From the NCBI RefSeq assembly GCF_001442625.1, contig NZ_LMZQ01000028.1:48469-112468 (forward strand): 64,000 nt of DNA. The letters run 5' to 3'. Shown here piece by piece: positions 51,728-61,127 of the stretch (positions are counted from its first letter, which is position 1; each line of letters opens with the position of its first letter). The notes under the pieces were generated by a model, which was given only the letters and a program-made list of their open reading frames with translations, was not told the origin of the DNA and searched no databases. Made by a program: the position numbers and the translations under genes. Source of the DNA: Pedobacter ginsenosidimutans. Lineage in GTDB: Bacteria; Bacteroidota; Bacteroidia; Sphingobacteriales; Sphingobacteriaceae.

Positions 51728-54700
51728 TTACTCTTCCACTTGTATCACCACTGGCCCTAATAATCCTGCAGGATTTAAAGGTTTGCCTTCCAATCGGAAA
51801 GGTGCAGTTGTTTTGGTCATTCTTTTATTTTCCGGCAATTTGCTATCGCCTATTAAACGGTTAGCCCAGGTATTTGTCACTTCAATGGTAATTTGGTTCT
51901 CGCCTTTTTTAATGGCTTTACTAATTTCTAAACGGTACGGAGCAGTCCACAAAGTACCGCAGTTTATTCCATTGATTTTTACTTCGGCAATACTGGAGAA
52001 TTCGCCTAAATCAAGCCAGATTTTATCTTTAAGCTCTCCGTTAAAGTTGAAGGTTTTGGTATAAACTGCAGTTCCTGAATAATATTTAACCAAGCTATCG
52101 GCATTTAATGTCCAATCGGTTAAGTCGTTAAAAATGACAGGTTTTGAAGGGCCAGCATAAGCCGTATCGAATTTCGCTTGCCAGGTTTTGGAAATATCCT
52201 GAATGGTTTTGAAGCTTAACCAGTTGTTACCACTATTAAATTGAGTTTTAGGAGTTTCCTTTTCGAAGAGAAAAAATAAACTTTGATTAGGAGCGATTTT
52301 ATAAGTAAAGACCGTTCGCTCCCCTTCATTAGACCAATTATTAATGTCAGTTAACTTATCGGAAACAGCATCATAAACTTGTGGTATTTTATGGGTTACA
52401 CGAAATGAAAACCTAAAATTTCTTTCTTTAGCCTCTTGATTGGAAATAAAATAGATATCCTTTTTATCAGTTTTCCTGTGAGTATAAGCGACTTTTTTTG
52501 CATAAGTAATTGGCTTACTGTTCGGGTTAGTTTCCGTTGCATAAAGATCTGGTTCAATTCCTACAAGTTTAAAATTATCGGCTTTAAAAGGAGCTTTAAA
52601 CAGATTGCCTTTATCCATTACTTTCGTTAAAACAGGATGATTATCATTATTTATCTCATGAAAATTATTCTTCCAGATTTCATCCACTGCAGAGTTAAAT
52701 GCAGACTTACTAACTTTCTGTAAACCAATTTGATATAAAGGTTTGTCTGCTACAATCACATTAGCTCCCGCTATGATTAATTTAAATATTTTTTTTACAG
52801 TTGTATAACTCATATACTGATAATTCGGGTTCATTTTCATGGTACCCGGTATTACCAAAACTTTATAAGATGCCCCACTTTCGAAAACAACATTACCGTC
52901 TTTTACAGTAGCCGTACTCAACACATCGGGATTAAAACTATCGTAAGCATACCCACGTAATGGGTTTACCCAATTTTCTGGATCGGCCATATTTGCAGAA
53001 TGGGTAACACCAGCCGGAATCTGCCTCAACGGCTCTCCAACATTTGCGAGGCGTTTCTTTTCAGCTTCCACTACATCTGCACCAAAAATACCGGGCAAGG
53101 TTTCTATTAGCCTATCTGGTAAAACAGAACGGCGTGGTAATTCTTCACCCGTAAAAACGGCGACATCTACAACAGGTTTTCCTTGCTGTAACAAGCTTTG
53201 CGTTCTTTCTGCATAATCTATCCATGCTTTACCAGCCTTCCACCAGGTTTGGTCGCGTTGGAAATACAGGCCAACACCATCTAAGGTCATTCCGGGTTTC
53301 CGATCTGTCCAGGGATTATGTGTAAAAACGTGATACACCAATTTATTGATCCCTAAAGCATAATTACGGTCCTGTAAAGTTTTCATATTGGCCGGACTTT
53401 CGTTCCAGTCCATTCTAACGGTGGTAAAAGCCTCGGCCTGGATGATGTTTTTACCATAAATATGTGCTCCAGAAATGGCATCCAACATATCATTTGGTTT
53501 GTCATGCGTAGGGCTATTTAACCAAAATTCGCCCATGGGCACATCAACCGTTTTGTAATGCATCAATCCATCACTCATCATGGTAGGTGCAATGCTTTCA
53601 GCCGTAAAAGTTACGCCCTGATCCTTTGCCAGTTTAGCCAGCGTTTTATAAAACTGATCGACAACCAATTCTGAAATCGTTTTTCTAACATCGTAAAGGA
53701 AACTTTCGGACACGGATACATTCTCTACAGGCAATCCGGTCATGATCGGTAAATAAGGTGTTAAATCGTAACCTCTTCGCTTTAAAAATTCTGCTTTAAA
53801 TACCGGCGACCAATTCTGGCTTCCGCATTCCCAACTATCTACATGGAAAATGCTTAATACTTTTTTCGCTATTTCCGGCCCACCATGTTTTAAAGCTTCA
53901 CCATACCAATTCTCGAACTGTAATTTTACCGCTTCCGGATTAAATTTGTCGCATTCTAAGCCCTTTCCACCGCCGCCTGTTGCATTGGTATGCCCTGTTG
54001 AAGTATGACCGATCCGTAAAATTGTCCAGTTTCCTTTTGGCGCTGTCCAGTTTAAGGTTCCATCCGGGTTTAATTTACCCGTTAGGTTAATGATCTTATT
54101 CAAGGGCACACAAAGGTTTTTGGCAATTTCTGCTTCAGTGCTTCTCTTACTGATCCGCCAAACTGAACCATTTTTGCCTTCGAACTGATTGAGCCGTGCT
54201 TCGGAAGATAATTCGAGATTCACGAGCTTTAATGATGGCTTCCATTTGGCTGCATCTAAATCCTCTGAACCTGGATCGGATCCCTTTTTATCATAAATAA
54301 ACCTGAAAAACTTAGCGGTGGTAGGTACAATGGAATGGGTAACATCTTCATCGGTATCCTGCCAGCCATGACGGGGCGCTTCCAATCTCCTTATAGATCG
54401 GAAATTTTTTCCATCATCACTTACCTCGATAGCCAAACGTTGTGCCTGATAGTTATTTCCGCTTACTTTAATGGTCACCGTTCTGCAGGTGAAAGGTTTT
54501 TCAAATTCGTATTGAATATAACATGGCTCATTTGAACCGAAGTTTTTTTTATTCCCTGGTTGCACTAAACCTGCGGCATCGGCACCATTGCTGGTTGTAA
54601 TTTTCGGAATAACGGTTCGTGTTGAAATGCTTTCACCAATTGGTGAAGGGTAAGCGTAAACGGCAATATCTTTATAATAATTTTCTTTTGATTCTGGTTG

Positions 54701-55147
54701 AGGTAAAATGATCTTAGTAGCTGTATTACTGATATTTATTTTAGACCAAACTACTTTCTGCATCGAAAATTCAGGCTTTATCCATGGGCCACCTGCTAAA
54801 GCAAAACCATCACTCACATGCATACCTAGTTTCAGATCTAACCGTTTGGCCTCACTCATGGCAAATTCAACCATTTGCCACCATTCGGGTGTAAGTTGAA
54901 CTGCGGGGGTCGAATAAACAGGTATTTTATCTGGCCCTTGGATGCTCATTAAATAAGCACCTGCAATACCATTCGATTTCATGGCTTCAAGATCGGCTGT
55001 AATGCCTGCTTTTGAAACCGCACCTTTTACCCAATACCAAAATACCCAAGGTTTTGCACTTTCGTTCTGTTGTGCACCGGCAATTGATGCAAAGCAAAAG
55101 CAAAACAACAGAATGAATATTAAAATCTTGCTAAACCTAAATCTCAT
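51728..55147 (-). CDS. Glycoside hydrolase family 106 (alpha-L-rhamnosidase)
   Basis: 1139 residues from ATG 55147, which opens the signal peptide ending in IAGAQQ; the longer frame to 55222 is repeat-derived. GH106 opening: PWVFWYWVKGAVSKAGITADLEAMKSNGI (split here as WVFWYWVKGAVSKAGI), followed by MHVSDGFALAGGPWI. Central motifs are FHVDSWECGSQNWSP and FTAESIAPTM, whose Glu residues are at the expected catalytic sites; the C-terminal jelly roll ends WTAPYRLEISKAIKKGEN. It cleaves terminal alpha-L-rhamnose from pectic side chains. It follows the FucP-type permease, by about 120 bp. Confidence 0.88.
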   Translation of the reverse strand: MRFRFSKILIFILLFCFCFASIAGAQQNESAKPWVFWYWVKGAVSKAGITADLEAMKSNGIAGAYLMSIQGPDKIPVYSTPAVQLTPEWWQMVEFAMSEAKRLDLKLGMHVSDGFALAGGPWIKPEFSMQKVVWSKINISNTATKIILPQPESKENYYKDIAVYAYPSPIGESISTRTVIPKITTSNGADAAGLVQPGNKKNFGSNEPCYIQYEFEKPFTCRTVTIKVSGNNYQAQRLAIEVSDDGKNFRSIRRLEAPRHGWQDTDEDVTHSIVPTTAKFFRFIYDKKGSDPGSEDLDAAKWKPSLKLVNLELSSEARLNQFEGKNGSVWRISKRSTEAEIAKNLCVPLNKIINLTGKLNPDGTLNWTAPKGNWTILRIGHTSTGHTNATGGGGKGLECDKFNPEAVKLQFENWYGEALKHGGPEIAKKVLSIFHVDSWECGSQNWSPVFKAEFLKRRGYDLTPYLPIMTGLPVENVSVSESFLYDVRKTISELVVDQFYKTLAKLAKDQGVTFTAESIAPTMMSDGLMHYKTVDVPMGEFWLNSPTHDKPNDMLDAISGAHIYGKNIIQAEAFTTVRMDWNESPANMKTLQDRNYALGINKLVYHVFTHNPWTDRKPGMTLDGVGLYFQRDQTWWKAGKAWIDYAERTQSLLQQGKPVVDVAVFTGEELPRRSVLPDRLIETLPGIFGADVVEAEKKRLANVGEPLRQIPAGVTHSANMADPENWVNPLRGYAYDSFNPDVLSTATVKDGNVVFESGASYKVLVIPGTMKMNPNYQYMSYTTVKKIFKLIIAGANVIVADKPLYQIGLQKVSKSAFNSAVDEIWKNNFHEINNDNHPVLTKVMDKGNLFKAPFKADNFKLVGIEPDLYATETNPNSKPITYAKKVAYTHRKTDKKDIYFISNQEAKERNFRFSFRVTHKIPQVYDAVSDKLTDINNWSNEGERTVFTYKIAPNQSLFFLFEKETPKTQFNSGNNWLSFKTIQDISKTWQAKFDTAYAGPSKPVIFNDLTDWTLNADSLVKYYSGTAVYTKTFNFNGELKDKIWLDLGEFSSIAEVKINGINCGTLWTAPYRLEISKAIKKGENQITIEVTNTWANRLIGDSKLPENKRMTKTTAPFRLEGKPLNPAGLLGPVVIQVEE

Positions 55148-55266
55148 TTTTTTATTTTCTTGTAAATACCAAAGGTGGCTTTCAACCTGCGAAACAATCT
55201 TTATTCGAGAATAGATTGCCACGTCGTTCCTCCCCGCATCCGATAGCTATCAGATGACGTTAAATT

Positions 55267-56568
55267 TTATTTGTGTGCGATTTTATAGCCTCTTAATCCG
55301 AAATAAAGAACGAATACAAAACAAATCAATGGGATGCTATAGCCGATCTGGATATTATCTCCATACATATCGATTAAACTTCCCATGCCGAATGGCAAAA
55401 TTGCCCCACCTACAATCGACATAATCAACCAAGAAGAACCTGGTTTTGTATCGTCGCCGATTCCATCAATTCCTAATGCAAAAATGGTTGGAAACATAAT
55501 TGACATAAAGAATCCGATAGCACCCAAAGCATAAACCACATAAGACCCTTTACCTAAAATGGCAATTAAACACAAGATTATTGATATCAAGGCATAAATC
55601 GCAAGCAATTTATTTGAAGATATGAACTGTAAGAGCGCCGTTCCAGCGAAGCGGCCGGCAGTAAATAAAAATCCATAAACAACCAAATATGATGCAGCTG
55701 TTTTTTCATCAAAGCCACCGCCCTGTTGTGCCATTCTAATAAAAAAACTGGTTACGCAAACCTGTGCACCTACATAGAAAAACTGAGCAATGACAGCCCA
55801 CCTAAGGTGTTTATGGCGTAGTGAGCCAAAAAAACTCCCTTTAGCCTCACCATCTATACTTTTTGTTTTGATTTCGGGAAGATGGATGAAGTAAAAGATT
55901 AGTGCAATTACCAATAAAACAATTCCTAAGGAGATGTAAGGCGTTTTAACCGATGCAGCCTCTTCTAAGAAATAACTGTTTCTACCGGCCTCCGTCATGG
56001 CGGCCAATTCTTCCTTAGTATGCGATTTACCCGATAGGATAAACAATCCACCAATCATTGGTGCCACCATAGCAGCCAGTCCGTTGAAAGATGCAGCCAG
56101 GTTTAATCTACTTGTTGCTTTCGCAGGATCACCCAATACAGCAGCATAAGGATTAGCAGAAGTTTCGAGCATGGTTAAACCACAGCCAATAATGAAAAGC
56201 GCAATTAAAAATGTAATGTATGATAAGTTATTGGCTGCAGGAACAAATAAAAATGCACCAAACGCAAAGGTCAACAAACCAGAGATCATAGTTGCTTTAT
56301 AACCCCACTTTTTCAAAATCATTCCGGCAGGAATAGCCATTAAAAAATAGGCAAAGAAAACAGAAGTATCAATCAGTGTAGACTGTTTGTTATTGAGGTT
56401 ACATGCTTTCTTTAGGTGCGGAATTAAGATTGAATCGAGGTTATGTGCCATTCCCCAAAGGAAAAACAAGCTGATTACGAGTATAAACGGTAATAAATAC
56501 TTTTTTCCTGATGACGGATCGCCCTCAGTTACAATTTCTGGTTGTGTGCTTATTGGTTCATTAGTCAT
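55267..56568 (-). CDS. fucP: L-fucose/deoxysugar:H+ symporter, FucP family
   Basis: 433 residues, twelve membrane segments. FFLWGMAHNLDSILIPHLKKA and TMLETSANPYAAVLGDP match E. coli FucP. Glu135 of FucP is conserved (LETSANPY); Asp46 is shifted by one place (NLDS for LNDI). Compared with the transporter at 12876 it is much closer to true FucP. Placed first in the array with rhamnosidase and deoxysugar dehydrogenases, it probably imports L-fucose or L-rhamnose. Its first codons overlap a TTGGTTCATTAGTCA tandem repeat. Confidence 0.85.
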   Translation of the reverse strand: MTNEPISTQPEIVTEGDPSSGKKYLLPFILVISLFFLWGMAHNLDSILIPHLKKACNLNNKQSTLIDTSVFFAYFLMAIPAGMILKKWGYKATMISGLLTFAFGAFLFVPAANNLSYITFLIALFIIGCGLTMLETSANPYAAVLGDPAKATSRLNLAASFNGLAAMVAPMIGGLFILSGKSHTKEELAAMTEAGRNSYFLEEAASVKTPYISLGIVLLVIALIFYFIHLPEIKTKSIDGEAKGSFFGSLRHKHLRWAVIAQFFYVGAQVCVTSFFIRMAQQGGGFDEKTAASYLVVYGFLFTAGRFAGTALLQFISSNKLLAIYALISIILCLIAILGKGSYVVYALGAIGFFMSIMFPTIFALGIDGIGDDTKPGSSWLIMSIVGGAILPFGMGSLIDMYGDNIQIGYSIPLICFVFVLYFGLRGYKIAHK

Positions 56569-56655
56569 TGGTTCATTGGTTTAGTTCTATAGTTGATTGG
56601 TTCATTTGTCATTTGTCATTGGTTCATTAGTCATTTGTTCATTGGTGTTAATTAT
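56555..56655. repeat. Degenerate tandem repeat of TTGGTTCATTAGTCA
   Basis: Seven or so imperfect units of (T)TGGTTCATTAGTCA/TTTGTCA run from inside the 5' end of the permease gene into the spacer. They read on the minus strand as ATGACTAATGAACCAA, so each unit offers an in-frame or out-of-frame ATG. Slippage here could shift or duplicate start codons of the permease. Confidence 0.7.
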
Positions 56656-56672
56656 GTCTGGTAAGACTGTCG

Positions 56673-57728
56673 CTATAGGCGCCCAGACCAATGAACTGTT
56701 GACGATTGAACTAATGAACCTTTTTCACCACCAAAATATGGTCGCAAACAAGTACAACTTCTCCGTGTTGGTTGATGATTTCTACATGCTCGGTTACGGT
56801 ACCATATTCTGGTCTTTGTCAATGCCTCGATCTCGGCAACAGAAAGCACATTAAAAGAAGTAGCTAAAGCCCCTGCTTCACTGGCGTCAGGACCAATAAC
56901 CGTTGCACTGATTATTGCTGAAGCAGGCTTTCCGGTACGTGGATCCACAATATGTGAATACCATTTTCCATTTACGTTAAAACCTCTGCGGTAATTACCG
57001 CTGGTTGCCACGGCCATATTCGACACTTTGATTGTTGTTAACGCGGCATCGTTTTCGGCATCAGCTTTAGGGTTTGCTATTTCGATAGCTTCTGGCTGGT
57101 TTCCTTTAATTACTATATCGCCACCAATATTTACAACCACGTTTTCAATTCCAGGACTTTGAACAGCTTTCTCAGCAGCTTTATTAATGATATAACTTTT
57201 TGCAAAAGAATTTAATGCCAATGGCGCATCATCCAAACGGGTAACTGTTTTATCCCGTTCATTTAAGATGTAATGTTTTTGCTTAACCAAAGTAACTGCA
57301 TGCGCTAATGCTTCAGCGGATGGTAAACGGTTTTCGGCAGCTGCTTTTTTCCATACATCACCTATTACTTTAGCTGATGCATCAAGCGCGCCATTGGTTA
57401 ACACTTTATAATTTTCGAACTGCTTTAAAACCTCAAATAATTCTGACGAAACTTTAGTGGTTTGTTTACCATTGCTCATCCATCTACTAAACTCGCTGTT
57501 CGCCTTATAAGCACTTAAAATATCATCCAGCCTATCGATTTCGTTTAATGCACGCACTTCGGCTAAATCTGCATCGGCCTGGTTAACTGTTTTAAATTTT
57601 AATTCTAATGATGTACCCAATACATTTTCGTAGTTGGAAACAAATGTTCTTAAAGCTCTTTCCGGACTAACGAATGCAGATGCAGTTATCACTAGTAAAA
57701 AGGCAGCGGTTAAGTGTTTAAACTTCAT
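56673..57728 (-). CDS. apbE: FAD:protein FMN transferase (ApbE) with altered C-terminus
   Basis: 351 residues with a signal peptide (LLVITASAFVSP). ApbE motifs are intact: LNSFAKSYIINKA, NVVVNIGGDIVIKG, ATSGNYRRGF, WYSHIVDPRTGKPASAIISATVIGPDASEAGALATSF. Such enzymes attach FMN to Thr of flavoproteins. Homology stops at about residue 302 (SVAEIEAL). The last 48 or so residues (RIWYRNRACRNHQP ...) are not ApbE-like: they are an out-of-frame reading of the MaoC-like remnant at 56711-56818. The catalytic core is present, but about 30-40 C-terminal residues are lost; folding is uncertain. Confidence 0.75.
   Translation of the reverse strand: MKFKHLTAAFLLVITASAFVSPERALRTFVSNYENVLGTSLELKFKTVNQADADLAEVRALNEIDRLDDILSAYKANSEFSRWMSNGKQTTKVSSELFEVLKQFENYKVLTNGALDASAKVIGDVWKKAAAENRLPSAEALAHAVTLVKQKHYILNERDKTVTRLDDAPLALNSFAKSYIINKAAEKAVQSPGIENVVVNIGGDIVIKGNQPEAIEIANPKADAENDAALTTIKVSNMAVATSGNYRRGFNVNGKWYSHIVDPRTGKPASAIISATVIGPDASEAGALATSFNVLSVAEIEALTKTRIWYRNRACRNHQPTRRSCTCLRPYFGGEKGSLVQSSTVHWSGRL
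56711..56818 (-). pseudogene. C-terminal remnant of a MaoC-like dehydratase
   Basis: In another minus-strand frame, 34 codons read RPEYGTVTEHVEIINQHGEV and VLVCDHILVVKK, stopping at TAG 56711. This is the usual end of MaoC-like hydratases (xPxxGxVxxxVExxNQxGEVV... VKK). Its 5' part is missing; the ApbE gene joins it near 56820, so a deletion has fused the tails of two neighbouring genes. Confidence 0.55.
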
Positions 57729-58009
57729 ATTTAATGGATAATTGAGATTTTAATTGCAAAGAAAGGGGTTTATCTGGAATAATTTTAAATAAGCAGAAAT
57801 ATATTTGAAATAATACAAAATTCCTTGGTCTAAAATCCGTTCATAACCACACTTTTAACGTGCTGCTTATTGACGTTAATTTAGTGCGAGGGTTTAATGA
57901 TCATGAAAAAGTTTTAATCATGCACAATTGCAATCGCCCGACCGAGTAGCGGGGCTTTTGGCACGGGTTTTTACGCTTTAAGCTTTTTTTTCCTATTTTC
58001 GCTTATAAG

Positions 58010-59155
58010 ATGCTTAATATACAATCTAAACTTCCTGGCGTAAGTACCACCATTTTTTCGGTGATGAGTAAACTTGCCGCAGAACACAATGCCATTAATC
58101 TTTCTCAGGGATTTCCTGATTATGCCTGCGATCCAAAATTAATTGAATTGGTAAATAAAGCCATGCAAGATGGTTTTAATCAATATGCACCAATGCCTGG
58201 ATCTACTTTTTTAAAAGAAACCATTGCAGAGAAAGTAGAAAAATTATATAACATAAAGTATAATCCTGAAACAGAAATTACAGTTACAGCAGGTGGAACG
58301 CAAGCTATTTTTACAGCATTGGCCGCCATTATCAATGCAGGTGATGAAGTTATCATTTTCGAGCCAGCCTACGATAGTTACGCACCTACCATTAAACTTT
58401 TAGGAGGCCTGGTTAAAACCTACGAGCTTGCCCCGCCGAATTATGCCATTGACTGGGATATGGTTAAGAAATTATTTACGGCCAAAACCAGAATGATCAT
58501 CTTAAATACACCACAAAATCCAACAGGTAGTATTTTATCATCGGATGATATGAAATCGCTTATTAAACTGATTACAGGTACGGATATTTTAATCCTGAGC
58601 GACGAAGTTTATGAACATCTGATTTACGATGAACAAAAGCACCAAAGTGTTATGCTTTATCCTGAATTAAAGCAAAGAAGTTTCATTGTAGCCTCGTTCG
58701 GTAAGCTCTTACATGCTACCGGCTGGAAACTTGGATATTGTTTAGCACCAGAGAAATTAACCAAAGAATTTAGGAAGGTACACCAATTTAATGTTTTCAG
58801 CGTTAATAGTGCCATGCAGCAAGCCATTGCCGATTATATTAAAGAACCTAAAAATTACACTGAAATAGGCACATTCTTTCAACAGAAAAGAGATTATTTT
58901 AGAAACCTATTGGCCGAAAGCCGTTTTAAACTTTTGCCTTGCAACGGTTCGTATTTCCAATGTGCAAGCTACAGCAGCATCAGCGATGAAAAAGACACCG
59001 ATTTTAGCATGAGACTGATCAAGGAGTTTGGCGTGGCTACCATTCCGGTTTCTGCATTTTACCAAAAAGCTACCGATCATAAAATTATCAGGTTCTGCTT
59101 TGCTAAAGAAAACGCTACACTTGCCTTAGCGGCCGAGAAATTAAAAAACGTTTAA
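58010..59155 (+). CDS. Methionine/aromatic aminotransferase, class I PLP
   Basis: 381 residues. INLSQGFPDYACD, GFNQYAPMPG, TPQNPTGSILS, SDEVYEHLIYD and SFGKLLHATGWKLGY (PLP Lys232) match the YbdL/KAT-type methionine aminotransferases, which transaminate methionine, phenylalanine or the 2-oxo acid KMTB, often with glutamine. The next gene encodes an omega-amidase, the usual partner. A TATTTTCG box at 57994 could be its -7 element. Length is normal. Confidence 0.88.
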   Translation: MLNIQSKLPGVSTTIFSVMSKLAAEHNAINLSQGFPDYACDPKLIELVNKAMQDGFNQYAPMPGSTFLKETIAEKVEKLYNIKYNPETEITVTAGGTQAIFTALAAIINAGDEVIIFEPAYDSYAPTIKLLGGLVKTYELAPPNYAIDWDMVKKLFTAKTRMIILNTPQNPTGSILSSDDMKSLIKLITGTDILILSDEVYEHLIYDEQKHQSVMLYPELKQRSFIVASFGKLLHATGWKLGYCLAPEKLTKEFRKVHQFNVFSVNSAMQQAIADYIKEPKNYTEIGTFFQQKRDYFRNLLAESRFKLLPCNGSYFQCASYSSISDEKDTDFSMRLIKEFGVATIPVSAFYQKATDHKIIRFCFAKENATLALAAEKLKNV

Positions 59156-59175
59156 CCAGACTAAACCCACATACA

Positions 59176-59979
59176 ATGGAAACACCTGTTTACACTCAAA
59201 TAGAAAACCTGAAAGTGACTGTCTTTCAGGCCTATCTTTTTTGGGAAAACATTGAGAAAAACCTTTTGAATCTGGCACTTAGATTATCGATGGGTGTAAG
59301 GGAGAAAACTGATATTATTATTTTACCCGAAATGTTTAACACAGGTTTTAGCATGAATTCTGAAGCCTTAGCCGAAGAAATGGGTGGAAAAACGATGCAG
59401 TGGATGCAAAAAATGGCACATCAATACAACTGCGTAGTTACAGGAAGCATCATAATAAAAGAAAACAACCAATTTTTTAACCGTTTGATCTGGATGGAAC
59501 CAGATGGCAAAAACCAGCATTACGACAAACGCCATCTGTTTGGCATGGGCGATGAAGATCAGCATTTTAGTCCTGGTAAAGAAAAACTTATTGTAGAACT
59601 TAAAGGCTGGAAAATCAGATTGGCCATTTGTTACGATTTGCGTTTTCCGGTTTGGTTACGCAATGTAGATCAGGAATACGATATCTTACTTTTAGTTGCC
59701 AACTGGCCTGATAAACGATCGGCACATTGGAAAGCATTGATTCCGGCCAGGGCAATAGAAAACCAAAGTTATGTTATTGCCGTAAACCGCGTTGGGCATG
59801 ACGGAAACCAGATTTACCACAGCGGATTATCCATGTGCTTAGATCCTTACGGTAATACTGTTTATTATAAACCAGAAGACGAAGATTTATATACATTCAG
59901 TATCAATTACGAAGAACTGGTTAAAATCAGAAGACAGTTCCCGTTTTTAAAGGATGCAGATCGGTTTACTATTAGTTAA
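59176..59979 (+). CDS. Nitrilase-family omega-amidase (YafV-like)
   Basis: 267 residues with the nitrilase triad: Glu52 in ILPEMFNTGFS, Lys118 in YDKRHLFGMGDE and Cys152 in LAICYDLRFPVW. The GMGDEDQHFSPG and PARAIENQSYVIAVNRVG motifs fit omega-amidases, which hydrolyse 2-oxoglutaramate from glutamine transamination. It starts 20 bp after the aminotransferase, so the pair completes a glutamine transaminase-omega-amidase route in methionine salvage. Confidence 0.88.
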   Translation: METPVYTQIENLKVTVFQAYLFWENIEKNLLNLALRLSMGVREKTDIIILPEMFNTGFSMNSEALAEEMGGKTMQWMQKMAHQYNCVVTGSIIIKENNQFFNRLIWMEPDGKNQHYDKRHLFGMGDEDQHFSPGKEKLIVELKGWKIRLAICYDLRFPVWLRNVDQEYDILLLVANWPDKRSAHWKALIPARAIENQSYVIAVNRVGHDGNQIYHSGLSMCLDPYGNTVYYKPEDEDLYTFSINYEELVKIRRQFPFLKDADRFTIS

Positions 59980-60050
59980 ATTAATACCCAATATTCAAGC
60001 TAGCGATCGATCAATTAAACGATTAACCATTACAAACAATAACCACACAC

Positions 60051-61085
60051 ATGTTTAACCGCCGCAAATTTATAAAAGCATCTGCCCTATCGGCCGGGTT
60101 GCTGGCCATTGATAAAAATAGTATTGCTAATGTAATTCCGCATGAAGAAACAAAAGCAGAAAATTTCCCGATTGTGATTTCCACCTGGGATTTTGGAATT
60201 GCGGCTAATGCTGATGCATGGAAGGTATTATCAACTGGCGGACGGGCTTTAGATGCCGTAGAACAAGGCGTTTGGGTACCGGAGGCTGATGAAAACAACC
60301 AATCTGTTGGATATGGAGGTTTACCAGACCGTGATGGCCACGTTACCCTGGATGCCTGTATTATGGACGAACTCGGTAATTGCGGCGCCGTTTTAGCGCT
60401 CGAACATATTAAACACCCCATCTCGGTTGCACGTAAAGTGATGGAAAAAACACCACATGTGATGTTGGCGGGTGATGGTGCTTTACAGTTTGCGTTAGAG
60501 CAGGGTTTTAAAAAAGAAAACTTGCTTACCCCTGCAAGTGAAAAAGCTTGGAAAGAATGGTTAAAAACGGCGAAATATGCACCTGTAATGAACATCGAAA
60601 ATAAGCTCTACCAGAAAGCTGCGCCACAAAAACTTCCTGGAAACCAATATAATCACGATACCATTGGCATGCTCGCAATTGATGCTAAAGGAAATATTTC
60701 TGGCGCCTGTACAACCAGTGGCATGGCCTATAAATTACATGGAAGGATTGGGGATAGCCCAATTATAGGCGCTGGCCTTTATGTAGACAATGAAGTTGGT
60801 GGTGCAACCTCAACCGGCGTAGGTGAAGAGGTAGTAAGAAATGTTGGATCTTTTTTAGTGGTAGAATTAATGCGCCAGGGTTATACCCCCGAAGCCGCCT
60901 GCAAAGAAGCGGTAATGCGTATCATTAAAAAGAAGCCCGAAACTGCCAAAAACATACAGGTAGGATTTTTAGCCATCAACAAAAAAGGCGAATATGGTGC
61001 CTATGCCATTCAGAAGGGTTTTAGTTACGCGGTTTGCAATGCAGAAAAACAAGATCTTTTAATTAAAGGCAAAAGCTATTATTAA
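60051..61085 (+). CDS. Glycosylasparaginase-like Ntn-hydrolase, Tat-exported
   Basis: 344 residues, N-terminal twin-arginine signal FNRRKFIKASALSAG. ISTWDFGIAANADAW and GYGGLPDRDGHVTLDA match N4-(beta-N-acetylglucosaminyl)-L-asparaginase of flavobacteria. NHDTIGMLAID contains the autocleavage site, exposing Thr204 as the nucleophile; GRIGDSPIIGAGLYVDN and GATSTGVGEE bind substrate. It would cleave the GlcNAc-Asn link of glycopeptides in the periplasm. It starts 71 bp after the amidase gene. Confidence 0.88.
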   Translation: MFNRRKFIKASALSAGLLAIDKNSIANVIPHEETKAENFPIVISTWDFGIAANADAWKVLSTGGRALDAVEQGVWVPEADENNQSVGYGGLPDRDGHVTLDACIMDELGNCGAVLALEHIKHPISVARKVMEKTPHVMLAGDGALQFALEQGFKKENLLTPASEKAWKEWLKTAKYAPVMNIENKLYQKAAPQKLPGNQYNHDTIGMLAIDAKGNISGACTTSGMAYKLHGRIGDSPIIGAGLYVDNEVGGATSTGVGEEVVRNVGSFLVVELMRQGYTPEAACKEAVMRIIKKKPETAKNIQVGFLAINKKGEYGAYAIQKGFSYAVCNAEKQDLLIKGKSYY

Positions 61086-61127
61086 TATGTTGAATTTTCC
61101 CAACGATTAACAAAAATGAAACGGTAA

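Noticed and set aside
60023..60595. 190-codon frame antisense to the glycosylasparaginase gene
   Set aside because: It is a shadow of a conserved gene with a clear Tat signal and active site.
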